Source of the DNA: Sphingobacteriia bacterium
Lineage (GTDB): Bacteria; Pseudomonadota; Alphaproteobacteria; Rickettsiales; 33-17
Direction: 5' to 3'
Assembly (NCBI GenBank): GCA_017304685.1
Contig: JAFKLR010000004.1
Coordinates: forward strand, 310,001-374,000
Length of the DNA stretch: 64,000 nt
Part shown: in pieces, positions 1 to 6,783 of the stretch
Layout of the letters: each line of letters begins with the position of its first letter
Numbering within the stretch: position 1 is the first letter of the stretch
Notes under the pieces: model-generated
Seen by the model: only the letters and a program-made list of their open reading frames with translations
The model's database searches: none
What the model was told of the DNA's origin: nothing
Translations under genes and position numbers: made by a program

Positions 1-147
1 CCTAACCAAGTTATTGATTTTAAATTAAAAATCACCATGGGAATCATGGGACTTGGAGGACTTATTGCTATAATTGGGGGCTTGACATTTGTTATAAATA
101 TGTTAAAATATATCACAAATGTTAATAAATTGTATACTAAAAAATAA
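1..147 (+). CDS. C-terminal end of a membrane protein (5' truncated)
   Basis: An open frame runs from the window edge to a TAA at 145-147 and gives 48 residues. About residues 12-34 form one glycine-rich hydrophobic helix, and a short basic tail ending in two lysines follows. This looks like the last transmembrane helix of a polytopic inner-membrane protein. The pattern of two glycines followed by aliphatic residues and an Asn is reminiscent of the last helices of haem-copper oxidase subunit I, but this is too little sequence to name the family. The start lies outside the window. Confidence 0.5.
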   Translation, partial: PNQVIDFKLKITMGIMGLGGLIAIIGGLTFVINMLKYITNVNKLYTKK

Positions 148-192
148 ATATTTATGTTAAATACATAAAATTCAATAATTTGGGGTTTTGCA

Positions 193-951
193 ATGGCTGA
201 AAATAAAGGACCAACAAAAGGATTCTTTGAAAGGATGAAAGATGCCGCAGGTGAATGGGCAGCAAAACAAGCTGAGAAGCTTATTTTGGCTAGTAATCCT
301 AATTTAAAATATAATCAAAATTATCAGCCACAAGACACTGATGCAAAAATTTATGCACGTGACATTGTAAGAATGAATACACCTGGTTCTGGATTAGTTC
401 ATTCAAAATCACATAAACTTGAGGAGCTAGGTAAACATAAAAAACCAGTATTTGATGCCTTAGATTTAGCTATGCCTTCATTAAGTAAAGATTTAGAGCG
501 TGATAGATCAAAATTATACGATGGGTTAGATTTAGATATGCCGTTCCTAAAAAATGATAAAGAGAAAAATCCTATATTAGAAGATGAGAAAACTGCAGAA
601 TTTGATCATTTCGCAGAGTTTTTAAAAAGCCTTGAGAAATTAGATGAACTTAGTAAAGATAATGATAAAACTTCTGAAGAATTAAAAGATTTATCAATAT
701 TAGAAGATATATCTTTTGATGATACTCCTAAAAAATCTTCAGAGAAAAATAAAAAACTGACTGATGATTCAGAGAAAAAGGCTTCTAAAGTTACTAATAA
801 AGGTGGGAAAAAAGCTGCAAAAGCTTCTAAATTACCTATAGATAAGATTGAGAATGCCGCTGAAATTGAAAGCCCAAAGGCTGCTACCTCTAAAGAAAAA
901 ATGGAAGAGAATAAAAGAAGAAAGAAAAATACTGGGCAATCTGAAGCTTAA
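193..951 (+). CDS. Unrecognised hydrophilic, lysine-rich protein with a short internal repeat
   Basis: This 252-residue protein has no membrane segment or signal peptide and matches no family I recognise. Residues 1-90 are moderately structured in appearance. Two similar motifs, each an aromatic residue plus Asp-x-Leu-Asp-Leu-x-Met-Pro-x-Leu, occur near residues 88-98 and 108-118, so a short unit seems to have been duplicated. From about residue 130 the protein is dominated by Lys, Glu, Asp and Ser, and the last 80 residues are rich in Lys and Ala, like a disordered histone-H1-like tail. The ATG at 193 follows a GGGG stretch at 182-185 that can serve as the ribosome site. A structural, nucleic-acid-binding or secreted role is possible, but nothing in the sequence decides it. 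Confidence 0.7.
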   Translation: MAENKGPTKGFFERMKDAAGEWAAKQAEKLILASNPNLKYNQNYQPQDTDAKIYARDIVRMNTPGSGLVHSKSHKLEELGKHKKPVFDALDLAMPSLSKDLERDRSKLYDGLDLDMPFLKNDKEKNPILEDEKTAEFDHFAEFLKSLEKLDELSKDNDKTSEELKDLSILEDISFDDTPKKSSEKNKKLTDDSEKKASKVTNKGGKKAAKASKLPIDKIENAAEIESPKAATSKEKMEENKRRKKNTGQSEA

Positions 952-978
952 AATATTAAAATATCCTTCACTTAATCT

Positions 979-1018
979 TATAAAAGTGTTAATATATTAA
1001 TAGGTTAACGCTTTTATA
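979..1018 (+). terminator. Hairpin between two hypothetical genes, probable weak terminator
   Basis: Arms at 979-992 and 1005-1018 pair over 14 positions, with one G-U wobble and a 12-nt loop. The right arm ends in a T-rich but interrupted run. It lies 28 bp after the stop of the 252-residue gene and 9 bp before the next start, so it most likely ends the upstream transcript. The stem is mainly A-T, so the terminator would be weak. Confidence 0.45.
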
Positions 1019-1026
1019 TTATCTAA

Positions 1027-2427
1027 ATGCTAGCAAGATTTATTAAAAGGGTTGTATATATAACGCTTATACTACCTTTATTAATTATTATATATCTAAT
1101 ATGCAGCAACATTTACGAAGTAAATGAGAACAAAAACACATTATTAAAAAGCAAAGTAATTTCACAAAACATTGATTATTTAAAATCCTTAATTATTAAT
1201 CTTTCTCTCGAACGTACAGAAGGTTACATAAATTTAGTAACAGATGACGTATATAATATTAAACTATTTGAAAAAACTGATTTTAAATATGAAGATATAC
1301 TCGCAAGTTTCTATTTATTAAAAACAGATGAAACGGTAGTAGATAATTATATTAAAAAAATTAAAGCTTTAAGTAAGAAAAAAGATCACTATATAAAAAC
1401 GCGTGAAGTTGATATTCAAAAAATAAATCTCTGGTTACAGCAATATACAGATGTAATTCAAAATATTAGTAATCTACCATTATTCTCACAAAGTTTAGAT
1501 ATTACAGAGCTTAAAATTACTGAAAAGATATTGAATGATACTTGGCATCTAATTTTACTTATCGATTTAGAAAGAGCATTAGTAACAGGAGACTTATTTT
1601 TACAAAGTGGTAATTCTTCTACTTTAAAACGTGATCTTAAATCAACAGAAACTGAGATTAGTAAATATTGGAATAATATTCACAATTTATCTGTTCGTAC
1701 AAATGATGAAAACTTTCCCTTAATGCTTGCGAATATTGAAAAAATGTATTTCTACAAATTTTTAAAACTTAAACAACATGCGCTTAGCAATCATACAGCC
1801 TTTGACCAAAATTTTGACTATGAAAAATTTTTAAATGTTTCACAAGAAGCTTTATTTAAATTTATTGAATTAAAAATATATTTAGAAAATTTCCTTCAAT
1901 CTCGTATAACAGAAGCTTTAGAAAATTATAAAGTTGTCTTTCTTAAAAACCTTTCGTTTTTATTAGCTTCAATCGTTTTGTATCTTTTATTAAGTAAAAT
2001 TGTATTTATGTTATTTTTATTTAAAATCAGATATTACATAAATATTAGAAAGCCTACGAAATCTTATAATTATCAAATTCAGTTAAAAGAACTCTTAAGT
2101 CAAATTTCAAATAGTTTAAAAGCCTATGAGAAAAATGATGAAGCCATTTCTAATCCTGTATTAGAAATTATGAATAAAATAGAGGTGTTATTCCATATAC
2201 TAGTAAAAAATGAAAAAGGTAGTAAGGAATTTTATGGAACTTTAATAGAGCTAAAATCAATTGCTAGAAATATGCTAACTCTCGAGCATAATCAAAAAAT
2301 TCTTTCCCATGATGTAATCCTAAAGAAAAGCGTACATAACTTGCTTAGTTTAATTAAGAAATTAGATGAAGCAAGCCTTGCCAATGATAATGGCGCACAA
2401 ATTTTTAATGAAAAATTTATAAAATAG
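1027..2427 (+). CDS. Unrecognised two-helix membrane protein with a large periplasmic helical domain
   Basis: The 466 residues have a transmembrane helix at about 8-27 after a short basic N-terminus, a long mostly helical region (about 30-305), a second hydrophobic helix at about 308-335, and a basic cytoplasmic tail of roughly 130 residues. This is the layout of a bacterial transmembrane sensor such as a chemoreceptor or histidine kinase. However, the tail has no HAMP domain, H-box, ATP-binding motifs, GGDEF or methyl-accepting signature that I can see. The ATG at 1027 gives a sensible N-terminal anchor, but no good ribosome-binding site precedes it. It could be a sensor that has lost its output domain or a partner for a separate output protein. 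Confidence 0.75.
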   Translation: MLARFIKRVVYITLILPLLIIIYLICSNIYEVNENKNTLLKSKVISQNIDYLKSLIINLSLERTEGYINLVTDDVYNIKLFEKTDFKYEDILASFYLLKTDETVVDNYIKKIKALSKKKDHYIKTREVDIQKINLWLQQYTDVIQNISNLPLFSQSLDITELKITEKILNDTWHLILLIDLERALVTGDLFLQSGNSSTLKRDLKSTETEISKYWNNIHNLSVRTNDENFPLMLANIEKMYFYKFLKLKQHALSNHTAFDQNFDYEKFLNVSQEALFKFIELKIYLENFLQSRITEALENYKVVFLKNLSFLLASIVLYLLLSKIVFMLFLFKIRYYINIRKPTKSYNYQIQLKELLSQISNSLKAYEKNDEAISNPVLEIMNKIEVLFHILVKNEKGSKEFYGTLIELKSIARNMLTLEHNQKILSHDVILKKSVHNLLSLIKKLDEASLANDNGAQIFNEKFIK

Positions 2428-2506
2428 TATACATAATTAAAATTAAGTTTAAAATTTAATAAGATCTATTAAATTTATTTAAATTGATGAAATCTTTATA
2501 ATTTTT

Positions 2507-2791
2507 ATGGCTAATAAAAAAGATAAAATTGCAATTGCTTTAGAATATGACAAACTCAGTGATGTTGCACCAAAAGTAACGGCAAAAGGTAAAGGGGTAT
2601 TAGCTGACAAAATTATTGAGCTAGCTCAGAAATATAATATTGAAGTCCACCAAGATAAAGAACTTGCAGAAATATTAGGAGTTTTAGAACTTGATTCAAT
2701 AATACCTATGGAAGCCTACATGGCGGTAGCAGAAATTCTTTCTTATATATATGATAAAAAGAAAAAGGACGAATCAAATAATGAAGGATAA
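2507..2791 (+). CDS. FlhB C-terminal-domain-like protein (YlqH type)
   Basis: This 94-residue protein resembles the cytoplasmic export-switch domain of FlhB/YscU standing alone. The central pattern of a basic residue before Val-Thr-Ala-Lys-Gly, 'A-x-KIIELA' near 34-40, 'EVHQDKELAEIL' near 46-57 and 'LDSIIPMEAYMAVAEIL' near 62-78 follows that family. The membrane part of FlhB is absent, and the autocleavage motif Asn-Pro-Thr-His is missing, as in the stand-alone homologue YlqH of Bacillus. In full-length FlhB this domain controls the switch of substrates in flagellar or type III export. It begins a compact operon with a small helical protein, a FliO-like protein, MltA and RNase HI. Its presence suggests flagellar-type genes elsewhere in the genome. 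Confidence 0.75.
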   Translation: MANKKDKIAIALEYDKLSDVAPKVTAKGKGVLADKIIELAQKYNIEVHQDKELAEILGVLELDSIIPMEAYMAVAEILSYIYDKKKKDESNNEG

Positions 2792-3113
2792 AATCACTGA
2801 AAATCTTGATAAGATAAAATCTATTTTGCAAAGACTTGATATAAATAATTTAGAAGAAGGTCAATTAAATAACATAACTCTTATACGTAATAAAATAATT
2901 GAAACGGTAGAAGAAATAAAACTTTTACCTGAAATAGAAAGAGAAATATATTTAGAAGAAATAAATAAAATTTCTTCACAAATACAAGACTATATTTTGC
3001 AACTCCAATTAATGCGTGATAAATATAAAGATACAATATTAGATACTCAAACCAATATGAAAGCTTTTAAGCTTTATGAGCAAACTCAAAATAATGGCAA
3101 TGAACAGAAATGA
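2781..3113 (+). CDS. Small helical protein in the FlhB-like/FliO-like operon
   Basis: The likely start is the ATG at 2781, giving 110 residues. The frame also opens at an ATG at 2751, but that would overlap the upstream gene by 41 bp instead of 11. The product is hydrophilic and almost entirely helical, with heptad-like Leu/Ile spacing over residues 5-95, no signal peptide and no membrane helix. Size, helical character and position between FlhB-like and FliO-like genes would fit a flagellar export chaperone such as FlgN or FliT. There is no diagnostic motif, so that role is only a guess. It overlaps the next gene by 4 bp (ATGA), so translation is probably coupled. Confidence 0.6.
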   Translation: MKDKITENLDKIKSILQRLDINNLEEGQLNNITLIRNKIIETVEEIKLLPEIEREIYLEEINKISSQIQDYILQLQLMRDKYKDTILDTQTNMKAFKLYEQTQNNGNEQK

Positions 3114-3355
3114 ACGTTAGTTACTACAAATTCATTTTAAGTTTTATTATAGTTATCTCTTTAATTTTAATACTATGGGTAATTATAAAAAAATCTTTTT
3201 TAAGTAAGTTTTTAATTACTGGAAATGAGAATTTAAAATATTCCTATCATTTTTTAGATAATAAAAATAAGATAGCAATAATAAATATGAATAATAAAAA
3301 ATATGTAGTTCTTTTAGGAAGTAACAACATATTACTTGATATTATAAATGAGTAG
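3110..3355 (+). CDS. FliO-like small membrane protein
   Basis: This protein of 81 residues has a single transmembrane helix at about 7-28, a short basic linker and a small domain. The end of that domain ('KYVVLLGSNNILLDI', about 64-78) is like the C-terminal strand pattern of FliO, where a residue run reading '-LLLGV--G-I-LL' closes the domain. FliO is an inner-membrane factor that stabilises FliP during assembly of the flagellar export gate. The family is short and poorly conserved, so this assignment leans on the FlhB-like gene two positions upstream. It begins inside the upstream gene (ATGA overlap), and mltA follows after 3 bp. Confidence 0.45.
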   Translation: MNVSYYKFILSFIIVISLILILWVIIKKSFLSKFLITGNENLKYSYHFLDNKNKIAIINMNNKKYVVLLGSNNILLDIINE

Positions 3356-3358
3356 TAA

Positions 3359-4459
3359 ATGAAAAGATTTTTAGCGTTATTTGTGGTTATTTTAGTTACT
3401 GGCTGTATAACAAAAATTAAACATAAAGAAGATGTCATAATTGAAAAAACAGAATTTGAAAAACTGCGCGGTTGGCATCAAGATAATTTAAATGAATTTT
3501 GGCCAAGTTTTGTTAAATCGTGTAACAAATTATTAGTGCTTCCTGAAACAAAAAAATTACACATAGGTAACAAATATTACGCTGGTAGTTTAAGAGACTG
3601 GCATTTTGTTTGTAGGCACGTAGTTTCAGCTCAACCTCATGACTATAGAAAATTACTGGAAGATTATTTTGATGTTTACAAAGTAAAAAGCTCAAAAAAA
3701 GATACAGGTTTATTTACTGGTTATTACGAAGCTAATCTTAATGCTTCACCTAAGCCAACAAAAAAGTATAAATACCCGATATATGTAATGCCACCAGATA
3801 AAATTAAAAATATTCCTTACTATACAAGAGAAGAAATTGAAAAAGGTGCTTTAAAAAAGAAAAATTTAGAACTTTACTGGACAGATGATAAAGTAGAATT
3901 ATTTTTCATGCATATTCAAGGTTCAGGAATATTACATTTACCTAATAAAAAAGCAGTACGTATAGGATATGCAGGGCAAAATGGTCATCCATATGTTGCG
4001 ATTGGCCGGGCTTTAAAAGAAATGAAAGCAGTACCAGATAACGATTCATCGGCTGAAACAATTAAAAGGTGGTTAAGACATAACCCTGAAAAAGCTGATT
4101 ACATTATGAATAAAAATCCATCTTACATATTTTTCAGAGAAGTTGATGCCGTAGATGGGCCTATAGGTTCACAAGGTGTTGAGCTTACATCACTTCGCTC
4201 AATCGCTATAGATAAAAAATTTATACCACTCGGTGTTCCTATGTGGATGGAAACAGTAATTCCAGCTACTGCCTATACTATGGAAAAACCTGTAGGTTCA
4301 ATGGTAATGGCGCAAGATACGGGTGGGGCGATAAAAGGCGCAATTAGGGCAGATGTATTTTTTGGTCATGGTAAAAAAGCTGAATTACTCGCAAGTTCTA
4401 TGAAATCAAAGGGTAGATATTTTGTATTAATTCCAAAAACAGTAAATATAAGAGATTAA
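3359..4459 (+). CDS. mltA: Membrane-bound lytic murein transglycosylase A
   Basis: MltA cleaves the beta-1,4 bond between MurNAc and GlcNAc in peptidoglycan and leaves a 1,6-anhydro end. The 366 residues begin with a lipoprotein signal whose lipobox is Val-Thr-Gly-Cys at about 14-17, so the mature enzyme is an outer-membrane lipoprotein. The MltA domain includes 'TGLFTGYYEANL' and 'MHIQGSGILHLPN'. The C-terminal 3D domain is clear from 'MAQDTGGAIKGAIRADVFFG', which carries the conserved Asp residues. The length is normal. It lies 3 bp after the FliO-like gene and its TAA overlaps the rnhA ATG by one base, so it is part of the same operon. A role in opening the wall for an export apparatus is possible, but general wall turnover is the safer reading. 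Confidence 0.93.
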   Translation: MKRFLALFVVILVTGCITKIKHKEDVIIEKTEFEKLRGWHQDNLNEFWPSFVKSCNKLLVLPETKKLHIGNKYYAGSLRDWHFVCRHVVSAQPHDYRKLLEDYFDVYKVKSSKKDTGLFTGYYEANLNASPKPTKKYKYPIYVMPPDKIKNIPYYTREEIEKGALKKKNLELYWTDDKVELFFMHIQGSGILHLPNKKAVRIGYAGQNGHPYVAIGRALKEMKAVPDNDSSAETIKRWLRHNPEKADYIMNKNPSYIFFREVDAVDGPIGSQGVELTSLRSIAIDKKFIPLGVPMWMETVIPATAYTMEKPVGSMVMAQDTGGAIKGAIRADVFFGHGKKAELLASSMKSKGRYFVLIPKTVNIRD

Positions 4460-4890
4460 TGAAGAAAGTTACAATTTATACTGATGGTGCTTGTTCAAAA
4501 AATCCAGGTCCTGGAGCTTGGGCAGCTATATTAATTTATAATAATAGCGAAAAAATTGTTAGTGGTTTCGCGCCTGACACAACAAATAATCGTATGGAAC
4601 TTATGGCAGCGATTGAAGCTTTAAAAGCTTTAAAAGAAAAATGCGAAGTAAATTTATATACTGATAGCCGTTATGTTAAACAAGGCATTACGGAATGGAT
4701 TGAAAAATGGAAGCGTACCAATTTTAAAGATAAACAAAATGTTGATTTATGGCTTGAATTAGATGAGATATCTAAAAAGCATGAAATTTCTTGGCATTGG
4801 GTACAAGCTCATAGTATTCACGAATTAAATAATAGGGTTGATGCTATTGCAAGAGGTGTTGTGAAGCAATATTTAGCAGAAAAAGTATAA
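4459..4890 (+). CDS. rnhA: Ribonuclease HI
   Basis: RNase HI cuts the RNA strand of RNA-DNA hybrids, removing primers and R-loops. The 143 residues contain the carboxylates of the active site at Asp9 ('YTDGACSKNPGPG'), Glu47 ('NRMELMA'), Asp69 ('YTDSRY') and Asp128, with the flexible-loop His at 118. The usual 'GHxGHPEN' segment reads Ala-His-Ser-Ile-His-Glu-Leu-Asn-Asn here, a modest departure that keeps the catalytic histidine. The start overlaps the mltA stop by one base (TAATG). A 133-bp AT-rich gap follows before the next gene, so this is probably the last gene of the operon. Confidence 0.95.
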   Translation: MKKVTIYTDGACSKNPGPGAWAAILIYNNSEKIVSGFAPDTTNNRMELMAAIEALKALKEKCEVNLYTDSRYVKQGITEWIEKWKRTNFKDKQNVDLWLELDEISKKHEISWHWVQAHSIHELNNRVDAIARGVVKQYLAEKV

Positions 4891-5023
4891 ATGAATTTTA
4901 AACATTTTAACAAAAGAAAAATAAAGCAAAAAATTTAAAATCGCTTGAATATTAGGTTGCTTTTATTAAGTATATAATATTAGACTATTATTAATTACCA
5001 TTCCAAATTTTTATCAATAAAAC

Positions 5024-6259
5024 ATGTATAAATACTTAGCTTACCTTTTAATAATCCTATTTTCTTATTCAGCGATTGCTGAATCACAAATAGATCTTGA
5101 TGATGACGAGACTAAAACAATTTTTTATAAAAATATGCTAATTGATGGACACAGAATTCATCTCTTATCTTTTAATACTTCCGATAATGAAATAAGAATT
5201 GTTAAAGCTCATAATATAGTGAATGGACGTGAAAAATTAGATTCTATAGCTAAAAGAAATTATGCAGATGCAGCTATTAATGCCAGTTTCTTTGAAATGA
5301 ATAATGAAAATGACGGCGCTCCTGCTGATATTTTGAAAATTGATGGCAAATGGGTAGGATATGAACCAGGTAAATATTCAATTATAGCGTGGAACGATGG
5401 TAATTTTATATTTGATATTCTAAACATTGAATTAAAACTTTGTTCACTTCAAAATGATTGTGTAAAAATCGATCATATAAATAAAAAAGATATGGTTGGA
5501 GTAACATTATTCAATGATTTTTATGGTAAATATGTTTTAGAATCTTTACCTAAATATCCGCATATTGTTACAGATATTCAAAAACAACCAGTATTGCCTA
5601 ATGATGGAGAAATCCCAATAGGTGATGGTTTTGTTGCAATGATTCCAAAAACTAATAAAGATCTTATTAAAAAAATGTGGGGCGATTATAAAATTATAAA
5701 AACTGAGTTTAATTTAAAATATAATACTAATTTAAATATTGATAAATTTGATAATATCGTTTCTGGTGCGCCATTACTTATTGCTGAAGGGAAACCGGTT
5801 GCTTCAAAATATGTAGGAGATTTACCAAAAAACTTTGTTAATCATCATCATGCAAGAACAGCCATTTGTAAAATTGATAATACTTTTAACTTAATTGTAA
5901 TTGATAATGATTATAGTAACAGCTTTTATAAAATGACAATTAATGATGTATATGAAACATTAAAATCCAAAGGTTATTCACGTGACTGGATTTATAAAGC
6001 TCAATATAGCGAAATTCAAAAAGTTATTACTAAAGATAATAAAATAACTTCAAAAGGTATGTCGTTAAAAGAATTAACGGATTATCTTTTAACACTCAAA
6101 TGCGACTGGGCTATTAATCTAGATGGTGGTGGATCGTCTAGCATGTATTATGAAGGAAAAATTGTAAATAACCCAACAGGTGATAAAGACGAAGGTAATG
6201 GAATAAAAGCACTTAGAAGAATTTCTGATGCAATTATTATAAAGAAGAAATGGTACTAG
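5024..6259 (+). CDS. Exported phosphodiester glycosidase (NAGPA/DUF2233 family)
   Basis: The 411-residue protein starts with a signal peptide (about residues 1-20, ending Ala-Ile-Ala-Glu), so it acts in the periplasm or outside the cell. The C-terminal half carries the family signature 'AINLDGGGSSSMYYEGKI' (about 365-382) together with 'NASFFEMNN' and 'HHHARTAICK'. These are typical of the domain first defined in human N-acetylglucosamine-1-phosphodiester glycosidase. Bacterial members cut sugar phosphodiesters, for instance in envelope polymers, but the substrate cannot be told from sequence. The 133-bp gap upstream has a good -10-like TATAAT at 4973-4978 but no convincing -35. The DUF1653 gene follows after 4 bp. 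Confidence 0.85.
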   Translation: MYKYLAYLLIILFSYSAIAESQIDLDDDETKTIFYKNMLIDGHRIHLLSFNTSDNEIRIVKAHNIVNGREKLDSIAKRNYADAAINASFFEMNNENDGAPADILKIDGKWVGYEPGKYSIIAWNDGNFIFDILNIELKLCSLQNDCVKIDHINKKDMVGVTLFNDFYGKYVLESLPKYPHIVTDIQKQPVLPNDGEIPIGDGFVAMIPKTNKDLIKKMWGDYKIIKTEFNLKYNTNLNIDKFDNIVSGAPLLIAEGKPVASKYVGDLPKNFVNHHHARTAICKIDNTFNLIVIDNDYSNSFYKMTINDVYETLKSKGYSRDWIYKAQYSEIQKVITKDNKITSKGMSLKELTDYLLTLKCDWAINLDGGGSSSMYYEGKIVNNPTGDKDEGNGIKALRRISDAIIIKKKWY

Positions 6260-6263
6260 AAAT

Positions 6264-6500
6264 ATGCATTTAGGTTTATATCAGCACTATAAAGGCAATT
6301 TTTACAGAGTTATGGCAGTAGGTAGGTTAGAAGAAACTTTAGAAGAAGTAGTAATTTACCATGCTATGCAAGGTAACTATGAGGTTTGGGTTAGACCAAT
6401 AAAGGTTTTTAATGAAACAATTGAAATTGAGGGAAAGGAAATTCCACGATTTAAGTTTATTAAACCTTTATTTTCTGAAGCGGAAGTTTTAATTTCATAA
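6264..6500 (+). CDS. DUF1653 family protein
   Basis: This 78-residue protein matches the DUF1653 pattern: 'YQHYKGNFYRVMAVGR' at 6-21, the early 'VVIYHAMQG', 'VWVRPIKVF' near 41-49, and 'IPRFKFIK' near 60-67. The family is small, soluble, widespread and without an established biochemical role. It lies 4 bp after the phosphodiester glycosidase gene. A strong Shine-Dalgarno sequence for the next small gene overlaps its stop. Confidence 0.85.
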   Translation: MHLGLYQHYKGNFYRVMAVGRLEETLEEVVIYHAMQGNYEVWVRPIKVFNETIEIEGKEIPRFKFIKPLFSEAEVLIS

Positions 6501-6514
6501 AAGGAGTTTTTTAT

Positions 6515-6694
6515 ATGAGAAATAAAATAGAAAATAATAAAAGAAATACTTCTAAATCTACACGTTCGATGGATTTTGCGCTTTGTGCAATGGTTTTAGA
6601 TTATCCTCCTTTTGAAATAAGAATGATACAAGAAGAAAGAGCGAAAACTAAAGTTAAAGCTCCAGAACATCTTAATTTCCATATTCTAGGTTAA
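6515..6694 (+). CDS. Small unrecognised protein, 59 residues
   Basis: This short gene is supported by one of the best Shine-Dalgarno sequences in the window, AAGGAG at 6500-6505, nine bases before the ATG. Codon use resembles that of its neighbours. The product has a basic Asn/Lys/Ser-rich N-terminus (residues 1-18) followed by a more hydrophobic middle and a second basic stretch. It shows no signal peptide or membrane helix, and I do not recognise a family. It lies 14 bp after the DUF1653 gene and is probably cotranscribed. Confidence 0.6.
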   Translation: MRNKIENNKRNTSKSTRSMDFALCAMVLDYPPFEIRMIQEERAKTKVKAPEHLNFHILG

Positions 6695-6738
6695 GAACTC
6701 TAAATATAAATAAATTATAAATAGACAAGTTTTTATAA

Positions 6739-6783
6739 ATAAATATTATACGTTTTTATAACTTAAAAGCGTATAATATTTAT
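6739..6783 (+). promoter_or_regulatory. 19-bp hairpin covering the comM start codon
   Basis: Arms 6739-6757 and 6765-6783 pair at all 19 positions, with one G-U wobble and a 7-nt loop. The right arm ends on the first two bases of the comM ATG (6782-6784). In an mRNA starting upstream, the ribosome-loading region and start codon would be paired. No T-run follows the stem, so it does not look like a terminator. A translational switch or an RNA-processing site is possible; the AT-rich composition means a chance palindrome is not excluded. Confidence 0.45.

Noticed and set aside
2497..2506. TATAAT four bases before the ATG of the FlhB-like gene, with the same spacing before comM (6772-6777), suggesting leaderless promoters
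   Set aside because: Four bases is too short for transcription to start at the ATG, no -35 fits at 16-18 bp, and TATAAT is common in this AT-rich sequence.
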